From Solibacteraceae bacterium (lineage in GTDB: Bacteria; Acidobacteriota; Terriglobia; Bryobacterales; Bryobacteraceae), in contig JAJPJX010000116.1 in NCBI GenBank assembly GCA_021324015.1, positions 1 through 64,000 of the forward strand: a stretch of DNA of 64,000 nt. The letters are read 5' to 3'. Below, in pieces: positions 17,204-27,200 of this stretch (position 1 is the first letter of the stretch; each line of letters begins with the position of its first letter). The position numbers and the translations under genes were made by a program. Below the pieces are notes generated by a model. That model did no database searches and was not told the origin of the DNA. It was given only the letters and a program-made list of their open reading frames with translations.

Positions 17204-18426
17204 CGCTTTTCCCCCGGGCGAATCTCGCGGATCAAGGCAAGGAACCGGCTCGGAGCATCATAGCGGCTGAGTGCCGCTGACAGCCGCCGCGCCGCCTGCG
17301 CATAGGAGACTCTGGAAAGCATGCTCCGCACCGTCTGTGCGATAGCCGGGGCCTCCGCCCGGGCGGCGCTCAGAACCTCCCCGGCGCCGGCCGCCCGCAC
17401 CGCCTTAGCGAAAGCCAGTTGATCGGCGTGCGTGACCAACCCCAACACCGGAACCCCCGCACAGAGACTCTGCTGGCCCGACATGGTCCCCCCGTTGGAG
17501 ACGAACAACTGCGCACGGCGGACCGCCTGCTCTCCCGGCAGGTAATCCGCCAGGAACGCGTTCTTCGGCGGGTTGGCGATCCGGCAGCGCGCGGCGCTGG
17601 CCGCTATCACGAACACGGGGAGATCCGCCAGGGCGCGGAGCACCGTCGCCAGCAGGCCCTCCTGACCGGAGCTGCCCAGGTTGATATACACGACGGGTTT
17701 GTCGCGCGGAACCGCATCCCACCAGGGCGGCGGCGCCCCCTGCGGCGACCACAGCACCGGCCCTAGGTAGCGGTGCCGCGGCGGCAGCGCCCGTGCGGGA
17801 ACCAGCTCCGGCACGTCCGGATGCACGACATAGTCTCCGTCGCACATCTGCTCTTTGATGTCGTGGCTCACGGGCGGCAGCCCATACCTCATCCGCACGG
17901 CGTTCAGCGGGAAACAGTACAGCGCGGAACCCAGCGGGCGGGCCAGATCCATTAGCAAATCCGCTGCCGGACCGGGCAGGAAGTCGCGCAGCGGATTCTC
18001 GGGAAACTCGACCGCGCAGCCGCAGTAGGGACTCCATTGCGCGTTGATGATATTGATGTAAGGGACCCCCGACAGCCGGCAGCTCACGGAAAGCGACATC
18101 CGCAGATCACCGGCCACCACGTCCGGCGAGAATTCCCGGATGAGCCGCAAATCCTCTTGCACATAGCGGTCCAGAGTGGCCAGGTCGAACAGCGAGCGGC
18201 CCTGGCGAGCGTTCGCGAGAACCGCTTCCGAGGCGGCCGAATCCAGCGGCGTCCACGAGAACGGGAATGCGGAGAAGAGGTGCCCAAAGCGGGGGTGGCA
18301 GGCCAACCGCACTTCATACTCCGCCGCCGGCAGCGAGGCCGCCAGAACAGCCGGCCGGGCAACGTGGGAGAGTGTGGCTGCCTCGCCGAAAAACAATACG
18401 CGTGCTCTTTGCGCCGGCTCAGGCAT
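17164..18426 (-). CDS. GT1-family glycosyltransferase (MGT/UGT type)
   Basis: A 420-residue cytoplasmic enzyme. GT1 enzymes transfer a sugar from a nucleotide donor to small-molecule acceptors, often macrolides, peptides or sterols. The N-terminal half has the acceptor-side Rossmann pattern (RVLFFGEAATLSHVARP, then DVVAGDLRMSL). The C-terminal half has the donor-binding motif: VYINLGSSGQEG, then FVSNGGTMSGQQSLCAGVP and THADQLAFA, in place of the usual HGG..S..E...GVP...P...DQ. The usual His of that signature appears as Asn here (SNGG). The ATG at 18426 overlaps the end of the UbiB-like gene. As the last gene of the cluster operon it is a candidate for glycosylating the product, but a lipid-glycosylating role is also possible. 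The 3' end overlaps the convergent gene by 40 bases. Confidence 0.8.
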   Translation of the reverse strand: MPEPAQRARVLFFGEAATLSHVARPAVLAASLPAAEYEVRLACHPRFGHLFSAFPFSWTPLDSAASEAVLANARQGRSLFDLATLDRYVQEDLRLIREFSPDVVAGDLRMSLSVSCRLSGVPYINIINAQWSPYCGCAVEFPENPLRDFLPGPAADLLMDLARPLGSALYCFPLNAVRMRYGLPPVSHDIKEQMCDGDYVVHPDVPELVPARALPPRHRYLGPVLWSPQGAPPPWWDAVPRDKPVVYINLGSSGQEGLLATVLRALADLPVFVIAASAARCRIANPPKNAFLADYLPGEQAVRRAQLFVSNGGTMSGQQSLCAGVPVLGLVTHADQLAFAKAVRAAGAGEVLSAARAEAPAIAQTVRSMLSRVSYAQAARRLSAALSRYDAPSRFLALIREIRPGEKRYEARAACNMARA

Positions 18427-20230
18427 CGCCGCCCCTCCAGGCTCCCCAAAGCGCCGCGGCAACGCCAGCGGCCATCAGAACGAACCCGGCCAGTCCCGCG
18501 GCGGACCGGAATCGTATCTCGGGGCTGCCGCTCAGCCACACACTCCCCGCCAGCAGCAACCCCACGCCGGTCACCAGCCAGGCGAGGCGGGTGACGGACC
18601 GCGCCAGCGTTTCGATCTTCTTCAGCGAGGCCGGCGTCAGGTCCGTCTGGCTCACGTAATTGCCTCGCTGGATGCGCACCAGCAGGTCCATCAGGCCCGA
18701 AGGCAGGCGCAGCAGATCCACGGTGTTCTTCAGCAGCGATTCCGCCGAGGGCTGATAGTCTTTTTGGATCAGCCGCAGCGCCAGCGGCGTAGCTCGCGCC
18801 AGCGGGCTGAGCTGCGGATCGAGCCGCGAAACCATGCCGGAAAGTATTCCCAGGGCGCGAAATACGAACAGCAGGTCGGCCTGAAACTGGAAAGGCGCTT
18901 CGTACAGGAGTTCCTCGTATTCCGCCAGCAGGGTGGCGTAATCCACCAGGTCCACGTCCTTCATTTGCGCCAGGAAGCTGCCCGCGAAACGCTCGAGCAG
19001 GGCTGCGGTCATGTCCTCCACCAGCCGCACATCGGCGTCCGGCAGAAGCACCCCTGCCTCCAGATAGGACTGCACGATCATCTGCGCATCGCGGGTCACC
19101 ACGCCGATCACGTAGTCCCGCAAGGCGGCCCGCAGCCGCTTCGGAATCTGCAGCGCCATTCCGAAATCCACGAAAACGAGTTGAAACCCGCGGTCCGGAT
19201 GGTAGGGTACCTGCTCTCCGGGACGAAACTCGCCACGCTTCTCGCCAGGATGCGGCAGCGGTTTCACGAAGAGGTTGCCTGCGTGCGGATCGGCGTGCAC
19301 GAAATGTTTCAGCAGGATCTGCTCCAGGTAGCAGTCGAAAAGCTTCCCCGCCACCTGCTCAATGGGGATACCGGCGTCGCGGATTCCATGGAAATCGTCG
19401 ATGGGAATGTACGCCACGTTCTCCATCGTGAGCTCGCGCACGGTGGTGAAATTCCAATAGATCTTGGGCACGCGGATCTGGGGGTCGTCGGCGAAGTCGC
19501 GGGCGAAGCGCTCCGCGTTGCGGCCTTCCGCCTGGCAGTCCAGTTCTCTGCGGGTCACCGTGTTCAGTTCCCGCAGCAGCCACTCCACGTCCATTTGCCG
19601 GCGAACCGCCTTGAAGCGTTTGAGCCGGCGCAGAAACTTGCCGATCACCGCCAGGTCAGTCTCCACGATCTCGGAGATACCCGGGCGAAGCACTTTCACC
19701 ACCACTTTTTCGCCGTGCGGCAGTTCGGCGGCGTGGGCCTGTGCCAGCGAGGCGGCGCCCATGGGGACCGGATCGAAGATCGGGAACACCTCTTGGATGG
19801 GGCGGCCGAAGTCCTCCTCGATTTGCGCGATCACCGCTTCGGTGGGTGCGGGCGGCACTGCGTCCTGCAGGCCGCTGAGTTCTCCAGTAATCTCCGGGGG
19901 GAGCAGGTCCACGCGCGCCGCCAGGAATTGTCCCAGCTTGATCATCACGCCGCCCATCTCCACCGCGAAGGTCCGGAATCTCCGCGCCAGAAGACCCCAG
20001 CGGGGCAGGGGCGGGGTTCGGAAGCGCCGCAGGCCCGCACGATTGAGAACGATGTCCCACCAGATGATCTCCGCCCCGGCCCTCGCGAAGAAGCGCCACA
20101 CACGCCGCGAGCGTTCGCGGTTCATGCGGGCCGCCCGCGCGGCGCCGAGCCGCGAGTTGGTGCGGGGCCGCGGCGCCGGTTCGGCGTTTCGGGTGGCTGT
20201 CTCCACGCCGGACGTGCTGATCGGAGGCAT
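18419..20230 (-). CDS. ABC1/UbiB-family atypical kinase-like protein
   Basis: A 603-residue protein. Family hallmarks are visible: the KxGQ motif (VMIKLGQFLAARVDLLP, about residue 95), the Ala-rich nucleotide loop (MGAASLAQAH), the Lys of VVVKVLRPG, the catalytic loop HADPHAGN, and the metal-binding VFVDFGM. Two hydrophobic segments near the C-terminus (about residues 545-595) probably anchor it in the membrane, as in UbiB proteins. UbiB/COQ8 members support ubiquinone biosynthesis through ATPase activity on lipid-associated complexes. Here the gene lies ten bases after a patatin gene at the tail of the NRPS-PKS operon, not with quinone genes. Its role may be housekeeping, lipid-related, or in handling a hydrophobic product; the sequence does not decide. 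Confidence 0.88.
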   Translation of the reverse strand: MPPISTSGVETATRNAEPAPRPRTNSRLGAARAARMNRERSRRVWRFFARAGAEIIWWDIVLNRAGLRRFRTPPLPRWGLLARRFRTFAVEMGGVMIKLGQFLAARVDLLPPEITGELSGLQDAVPPAPTEAVIAQIEEDFGRPIQEVFPIFDPVPMGAASLAQAHAAELPHGEKVVVKVLRPGISEIVETDLAVIGKFLRRLKRFKAVRRQMDVEWLLRELNTVTRRELDCQAEGRNAERFARDFADDPQIRVPKIYWNFTTVRELTMENVAYIPIDDFHGIRDAGIPIEQVAGKLFDCYLEQILLKHFVHADPHAGNLFVKPLPHPGEKRGEFRPGEQVPYHPDRGFQLVFVDFGMALQIPKRLRAALRDYVIGVVTRDAQMIVQSYLEAGVLLPDADVRLVEDMTAALLERFAGSFLAQMKDVDLVDYATLLAEYEELLYEAPFQFQADLLFVFRALGILSGMVSRLDPQLSPLARATPLALRLIQKDYQPSAESLLKNTVDLLRLPSGLMDLLVRIQRGNYVSQTDLTPASLKKIETLARSVTRLAWLVTGVGLLLAGSVWLSGSPEIRFRSAAGLAGFVLMAAGVAAALWGAWRGGDA

Positions 20231-20240
20231 CGGATTCCCG

Positions 20241-21215
20241 TTACGCCGCCAGAGCGGGATCGTACCAGCCGGAAGCCTTCAGCCAGTCGGCCGTCTCCTG
20301 CAGCAGCCGCTTGGTCTCCGCATCGTCGGGCACCAGTTCGTTCACCAGCGGCGGGTTCAGCACGTGATAGCGGTCCCCCAGCAGCTTCCGGCTCTGATAG
20401 CTCACCGTCTCTCCGTTGGCCTGTGACATCAGGTCCAGCAGTAGCAGCGGGCGGCTCGGATCGAGCATCCACTGACGGTAGCCCCACGCCGCCAGGCCGT
20501 CGGAAAACTGCGGGTCCAGGTACATGGTTTTGCCGATGATGTTGGCGCCCGTGGTGATTGCCAGCAGCAGCATGTTGTCCAGCGGCACCTGGTCCATCAT
20601 CTGTGTGATCGCGATCATGGACGGGTTGTTCGCCACCACGAAGCCATCCACGTAGCCCGGACCTGTTCCCGCCAGGGACTGGTACAGCGGATAGCCGATC
20701 GGCAGAGCGCTGGTGCGCAGCGCCACGTCCACCACCAGTTGGTCGTTGTCCGCCTCTCCGTCGAAATTGGTGAAGACCTTCGGCTGCCAGCGCCGGGCAT
20801 TACCCGGCAGGCCGCTATCCAACTGGAAGCTGACGATCAGGACTTTCTTCTTGAGTTCGCCCAGTCTCAGATCCTTCCCGAAATAGCGGATCAGAAATTC
20901 TCTCAGTTGTTGCACGTTGAATATCGAGTTGAAGCCCAGGAACGCGCCCACCAGCGAGGGCAGATTTTCCGCCTTCATCACGTCCTGGAAGGCTTGCTGC
21001 GTGAAGTTGTCCCAATCGTTCAGCGCTTCGCTCGGGTCCTCGTGGTTGGCGAAAAACAGGGCCGTCATCGCGCCGACTGACGTGCCCGCAAACAGGTCCA
21101 CGTGGTTCATGTAGTCCTTCAACGTGCCGTGCAGCGTGTTGTTCAGCCCGTGCAACATGCTGGAGAGGGTGGTCCCCAGTCCGCCGGCCATCGCCATGAT
21201 CTTGAATTTAGCCAT
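20241..21215 (-). CDS. Patatin-like phospholipase/acyl hydrolase
   Basis: A 324-residue protein. Patatins hydrolyse acyl esters of lipids with a Ser-Asp dyad. The nucleophile elbow is GTSVG (in DLFAGTSVGAMTALFF, about residue 47), and the catalytic Asp is in YVDGFVVANNP (DG[G/A]-like motif, about residue 190). The oxyanion loop near the N-terminus reads AMAGGLGTTL and departs from the usual DGGGxxG, so activity may be altered. No signal peptide or membrane segment is seen. It starts 15 bases after the terminal NRPS stop codon, so it is probably co-transcribed with the cluster. It could deacylate or edit an intermediate or product, or act on lipids; neither is proven. Confidence 0.82.
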   Translation of the reverse strand: MAKFKIMAMAGGLGTTLSSMLHGLNNTLHGTLKDYMNHVDLFAGTSVGAMTALFFANHEDPSEALNDWDNFTQQAFQDVMKAENLPSLVGAFLGFNSIFNVQQLREFLIRYFGKDLRLGELKKKVLIVSFQLDSGLPGNARRWQPKVFTNFDGEADNDQLVVDVALRTSALPIGYPLYQSLAGTGPGYVDGFVVANNPSMIAITQMMDQVPLDNMLLLAITTGANIIGKTMYLDPQFSDGLAAWGYRQWMLDPSRPLLLLDLMSQANGETVSYQSRKLLGDRYHVLNPPLVNELVPDDAETKRLLQETADWLKASGWYDPALAA

Positions 21216-21230
21216 GCTCTTTGTCCTTTC

Positions 21231-24200
21231 TTAGTTGTCTGCTTCGTTTGCTGCCCCTGGTTTGCGGCCCCTTGCCGCGAAAGTGTCTTCGAGAGCCCTG
21301 CGAAGCTCAGCCGCCGTGCCGGCGGCCACCTGCTCGTCCATCACGATAGACATGTGGTCGCCGCTCAACCGCCGCACCTCCACACCTGCCGCGCACACCC
21401 GGCCGGTTCCCCGAATCAGGGAGTCTTCCCCATCCACGGCCGCCCGCGGCACGGCACGGAACAGCGTGGCGCGGCCCTCGAAGGGAGCGGGCGCGTAATT
21501 CGCCCCGGCACGATAACTGGCCAGAATTACGCGGCCCGCCCGCCGGAAACTCGAGAACAATTCCCGCCACGCGCCGCGTCGAAACAGGGCCCGCGGAGCC
21601 TCCGGCAACGGCAGGCCCAGGCTCAACGCTAGGAAGCGGAACTCCCGGTAGGAGGTGGGGAACCTTGTGTGCGTGACAATCGCCGCCAGTCCCCGGGCCA
21701 TCTCCCAGACGTCGCGCGGGCGGATTTTCCGCTCCGGCGCGGCCGAATCGAACACACCGCTGTCCAGGAGCCCCAGAAACGCCACCTCCTCGCTCTGGGC
21801 GCGAAGCTGGCGAGCCATCTCCATCGCCACCAGCCCGCCAAAAGACCATCCGCTGATCCAATACGGCCCATGCGGCTGTATGCCGCGCAGCGCGCGCAGA
21901 TACTCGCCCGCCATCGCCTCCACGGTGGTCGGCGGCTTTCCGCCCTCCAGCAGACCGGGCGACTGGAGGCCGTAGACCGGCCAGCCGTCTCCCAGGCGCC
22001 GCACCACGTGCAAGTAGCAAAGCGGGCTTCCCGCCGCCGGCGGCAGACAAAACAAAATCGGGCGGCCTCCCGCGCGCGCCAGCGGCACCACGCACTCCGG
22101 GAGCGCCTGCGCTGCGGCGGCGTCGGCCGGTAATTGCCTGATGCGTTCCGCCAGCCCCGCCACTGTTGGCGCTTCGAATAGCGCCGCCAGCGGCAGATCC
22201 ACACCGAGCTCTTTGCGGATGCGAGCCACCAGACGGGTGGCTAACAGGGAATGGCCCCCTTTCTCGAAGAAGTTGTCGCGTATGCCCGCCTCGGCTAAGC
22301 CTAGCGACTCCGCGAACAGTACCGCGAGTTGGCCCTCCAGGGCCGTGCGCGGCCGGGCCGCATCGGGGTGCGGCTGCGAATCGCCGCTCTTCGGTTGGGG
22401 AAGGCTTAGGTAGTCGATCTTCCCGTTCGGCGTCAGCGGCAGCGCATCGAGATACAGAAAATGAGCGGGCACCATGAACGCCGGCAGCCGGCTTTCGAGA
22501 TGGCTGCGAAGCTGCCTGGTCATACCGCCGATATCGCCATCCGCCGAGGGCGCCTTAAGAACCACGCAAGCCACCAGCCGCTTGTCTCCCTCTTCGTCGG
22601 CCCAGGCGAAGACCGCCGCCTCGCTCACGCCATCGTGCGCGGCGAGCGCGGCCTCGATCTCCCCCGGCTCGATCCGGAATCCACGAATCTTGACCTGCTT
22701 GTCCAGCCGTCCCAGGTAGCGGATTTGGCCATCCGGCAGATGCGCGGCCTGGTCGCCGGTGCGATACAGCCGGCCTGCCGGCGCGACTCCGTGCGGGCCG
22801 GCCACGAATCGCTCGCGCGTCTTCCCCGCGTCGCCCAGGTACCCGCGGGCCAGGCCGGCGCCCCCCAGGCAGAGTTCGCCCGGAGTCCCCATGGGCACCG
22901 GCAGCAGGTTCCGATCGAGAATGTAAGCCTGCGTATTGGCGATTGGACGCCCGATCGCCGGCGGTTCCCCGGAATCCCGCGGCACCAGCGCGAAGGTCGA
23001 ATAGGTGGTGTCCTCCGTCGGCCCGTACAAGTTGTACATGCGCTCCACGGTTCCGGTCTCGTATACCATCCGCACGAGTGGCAGCGGCAACGGTTCCCCC
23101 GCCAGGTTCACCGTCTTCACCGAAGGCGGCAGCCCGTGGTTCCGCAGCAGAGCGGCCATCGCGGAAGGCACGGTGTTCACCAGCGTGACGCCAGCGCCTG
23201 CGGGCAGATCGGCAAGCCGCAGCACGTTCTCCACCAGCACTACGGCGCCGCCCCAACTGAGGGGCACAAACAACTCGAACACCGATAAATCGAAGCAGAT
23301 CGATGTCGCCGCCAGCACACGGTGCAGTTCCGCGTCGGAGTAGATCTCGCGCGCCCAGTGCAGAAGCGCGACGGCGCTGCGATGCTCGATCGCCACCCCC
23401 TTGGGCCTGCCCGTGGATCCCGACGTGTAAAGCACGTACGCCAGATTCGTGGATGACGCCTCGGCCGGCTGCGCCTCAGGCGTTGCGCCGGACCACGGTT
23501 CATCCAGGCAGACCACGCGGCCGCGATAAGCGGGGAACAAGCCCGCGAATCGTTTCTGGGTAAGCAGCACCCGTGGCCCGGCGTCTTCGAGCATCAGGGC
23601 GAGCCGCTGCTCGGGGTAGGCCGGGTCCAGCGGAACGTACACGCCACCCGCCTTGAGGATCGCCAGGAGCGCCGTCACCATCTGCTCAGACCGCGCCAGG
23701 CAAACCCCCACCAGCGCCTCCGGCCCCACACCCAGGCCGCGCAGCCGGGCGGCCAGCACGTCGGCGCCTGCATTCAGCTCGGCGTAGGTAGACTCCCGCC
23801 CTTCCGAGATCACCGCCGGCGCGTCTGGTGTGCGCCGCGCCTGTGCTTCGAAAAGGTCGTGGATCCGCAGCCCCGCCGGGAATTCCCGCGTGGTTTCGTT
23901 CCACTCACACAGGATGCGATGGCGCTCCGCGGCCGAAAGCAGGTCCCGCGTGTCATACCGCGCCTCCGCGTCCCTCGCAATCTGCTCCAGCGCGTTCCCA
24001 TAATATTCGCCGATCCGCGCCACCTGCTCGCGCCCCAGTGCGGCCGCGTCGTAGTTCAGCGACAGCCGCACTCCGGAGGTGTCCAGGTCGAGGCTGAACG
24101 TCGTCATGAGGGTGAAGTTGGTCCTTTCGAAGAACCGCGCTCCCAGGACTTCGAGCCCTTCCGGCCCTTCCCGCCGGTAGGCGTGAAAGTGCACGAAGTT

Positions 24201-27200
24201 GAACAGCGTCTCAAACAGCGGGCCGCCCGCCCGGCGTTGCATCGCGGCCAGCGGATAGCGCCGGTACGGCAGGTTCTCGAGTTCCTCGCGGAACGCGGCG
24301 CGAGCCAGGTCGCTCCAGGCGCCGCTCTCCACGTGTATGCGGCAGGGCAGCGCGTTCAGGAATAGCCCAAGCGTGCGCTCGGCCTCCGGCCGCTCCGGCC
24401 TGCCGCTGGAGACCACGCCGGTGACGACGTCCTGCTGGTTTGCCAGGAAAGCCAGCACGCGCAGATGCACCGCCAGGAGCACGCTTTTGAGCGGCACTCC
24501 AATGGTCCGCGCCGCTTGCTTCAAGCCGTCGGAAACGGCTTCGGGCACCGGCACCTCGTGCACTCCGGCGCCGCCGTCCGCTTCCTTGTCCGGCCACCGC
24601 GGCAGCACCGTCATCGCGGCGCCGTGCAGCTTGTGCTCCCAATACGCGCGCTGCTCCGGCGAGGCCGCCGCGGTGCGCTCCAGCGCGATACCGTCGCGAA
24701 ACCGCGTCCTCGGCGGCGCAATGCCGCTCGGTAGACCCGCCACCCGCCCGGCGTAGCCGCTCAGCAATTCTTCCATCAGCGATGCCACGCTCCAGCCGTC
24801 CACGATGGCATGGTGGAAGCTGAGCGTAAGTTGGAAGCGTTCCTCCGTTCGGCGGTGTACCTGGAGGCGGAGCAGCGGCGGGCGCGTCCAGTCGAACGGC
24901 CTGCGTTTTTCCTGCTCGATCCATGTCTGGATCGCTTCGTCTTGCGCCTCATCCGCCATCCCGCGCAGGTCTTCCACGGAGAGCGGCGCCACGGCGTCGC
25001 GGTAGACGATCTGGAGCGGCACGGAATACCCGGTCAGAGCGAAGCCGGTGCGCAGCGCCTCGTGCGCCCGAAGCAGCGCCTGGATGGTCTCCCGCAGCCG
25101 ATCTTCGGCAAATGCGGCGCGCATGTGAAAGCTAAAGACGTCGTGGTACACGGCGCTTTGCGGCTGGTATTCGCTATGAAACAGCATGCCCTCCTGCAAA
25201 GCCGCCAGCGGATAGGCATCCTCGGCATCCTCTGGCAAGCCGGGACGGTCCTGCGGAGGAACCAGAGCAAAGGGCCCGGCCGCGGGCGGCGCGTCCGGGT
25301 GATCCTCCTTTAGAGAGGCGGCCGCCGCCAGTTCGCGAATGCTCTGCGTCTGGAAGAGCTGCTGCACGGAGATCGCCAGGCCCGCCTGGCGCGCCTGCCC
25401 CACTACCTGCACTGCGCGGATCGAATCGCCGCCCAGCTCGAAAAAATTGTCGCGCGCCCCGACCGCGGGTACTCCCAGCACCCTCTCCCAGATGTGGGCC
25501 AGCAGCTCTTCCACCGGCGTGGCGGGGGGAGTGCCGCGCTCCTCACCCTCGCCGGGGCGGTCCGGCGGAGCGGGCAAAGCGCGCCGGTCCAGCTTTCCGT
25601 TGTGGCTGAGCGGTAGCGACGGCAGGAAGACGAATGCAGCCGGAACCATGTACTCCGGCAGGGTGTCCCGCAGAAAGCCGCGTAGCTCCGCCACGCTGGG
25701 GGCTGCTTCGGGCGGCGCTACCACGTGCGCGGCCAGGCGCCGGCTGTGCGCGTCCTCCCAAACCGTAACCGCCGCTGCGCGCACCAGCGGATGCCGCGTG
25801 AGCGCCGCCTCAATCTCCGCGAGTTCGATCCGGTGCCCGCGGATCTTCACCTGTGAATCCAGCCGCCCCAGGTATTCGATCTCCCCGCTGGGCAGATAGC
25901 GCGCACGATCGCCGGTTTTGTACATGCGCGCGCCCGGAGTGGAGTCGAAAGGATCCGGCACGAATCGCTCCGCGGTCAACTCGGGCCGGTTGAGATAGCC
26001 GCGCGCAACGCCCACTCCGGCAATGTGCAGTTCGCCCGGCACCCCGACCGGCGCCGGCTCTCCTTCGCCATCCAGAATGTGAATACGCAGATTGGCGATC
26101 GGGCGCCCGATGGGCACAACCGGGCGGCGGTCGTCGCGCCGGCAAGGAAACGCCGTCACGTCGATCGAAGCCTCGGTCGGCCCGTACAGGTTGTGCAGTT
26201 CGGCGCCCAACCGTTTGAAGAACAGGTCGCGGATGTCTGCGGTGAGTGTCTCGCCGCTCGCCAGCACGCGGCGTAGCGAACTGCACTCCCGGCAATCCGG
26301 CTCCTCCAGAAACACCCGCAGCATCGAGGGCACGAAATGGATCGTGGTAATGTGTTGCCGCCGGATCAATCCGGCCAGGTAGACGGCGTCCTGATGGCCG
26401 CCCGGTTCTGCCACCGCCAGCCGGGCTCCCACCAGCAATGGCCAGAAAAACTCCCACACCGAAACATCGAAGCTGAACGGAGTCTTCTGCACTACGGCGT
26501 CCGTGGCGTCCAGCAGGTACTCGTCCTGCATCCATAGCAGCCGGTTAGCGAGACCTGCGTGCGTGTTGATCACGCCCTTGGGCTGGCCGGTCGATCCCGA
26601 CGTATAGATCACGTACGCCGCGTCCTCGCCGCGCACCGGCATATCCGGGTTCTCCGCGCTCTCCCGCCGGATCGCGTCCCATTCCGCGTCCAGCGCCACC
26701 ACGGGCCAGCCGCCGTGCACCTCGCCTGCGAACCGGGCCTGCGTCAGCACCGCCACGGGGCGGGCGTCCTCGAGCACAAAGGCCTTGCGCGCGGCCGGAT
26801 AAGAAGGCTCCAGCGGCAGATACGCCGCGCCGGCCTTCAGAACGCCGAGTAGGGCGGCCACCATCTCCAGGGATCGCTCCATGTAGACGCACACGATGGC
26901 GTCGCGTGCCGCGCCCAGTGCCGCCAGCCTGTGGGCTACCTGGTTCGCCCGCGCATTCAGCTCGTGGTAGGTCCAGGTGAGGTCCCGGAAGACCACCGCC
27001 CGCGCTTCGGGCGTCCGCGCGGCTTGCGCTTCAATCATGCGGTGGATCGGGGCTGCGCCGGGCCACTCCCGGCGGGTCTGGTTCCCCTCTGCGAGCACGC
27101 GCGAGCGCTCCGCCGCACTCATCAGCGGCGCGCACGAGACGCGCAGCTCGGGGTGCGAGATCAGGCCGTCCAACAGACACAAGTAGTGGTCTCGCATGCG

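Noticed and set aside
18176-20539. A plus-strand open frame of about 787 codons opposite the UbiB-like and glycosyltransferase genes
   Set aside because: The minus strand carries complete kinase-like motifs there; the plus frame shows no fold or family signal and starts in no plausible context.
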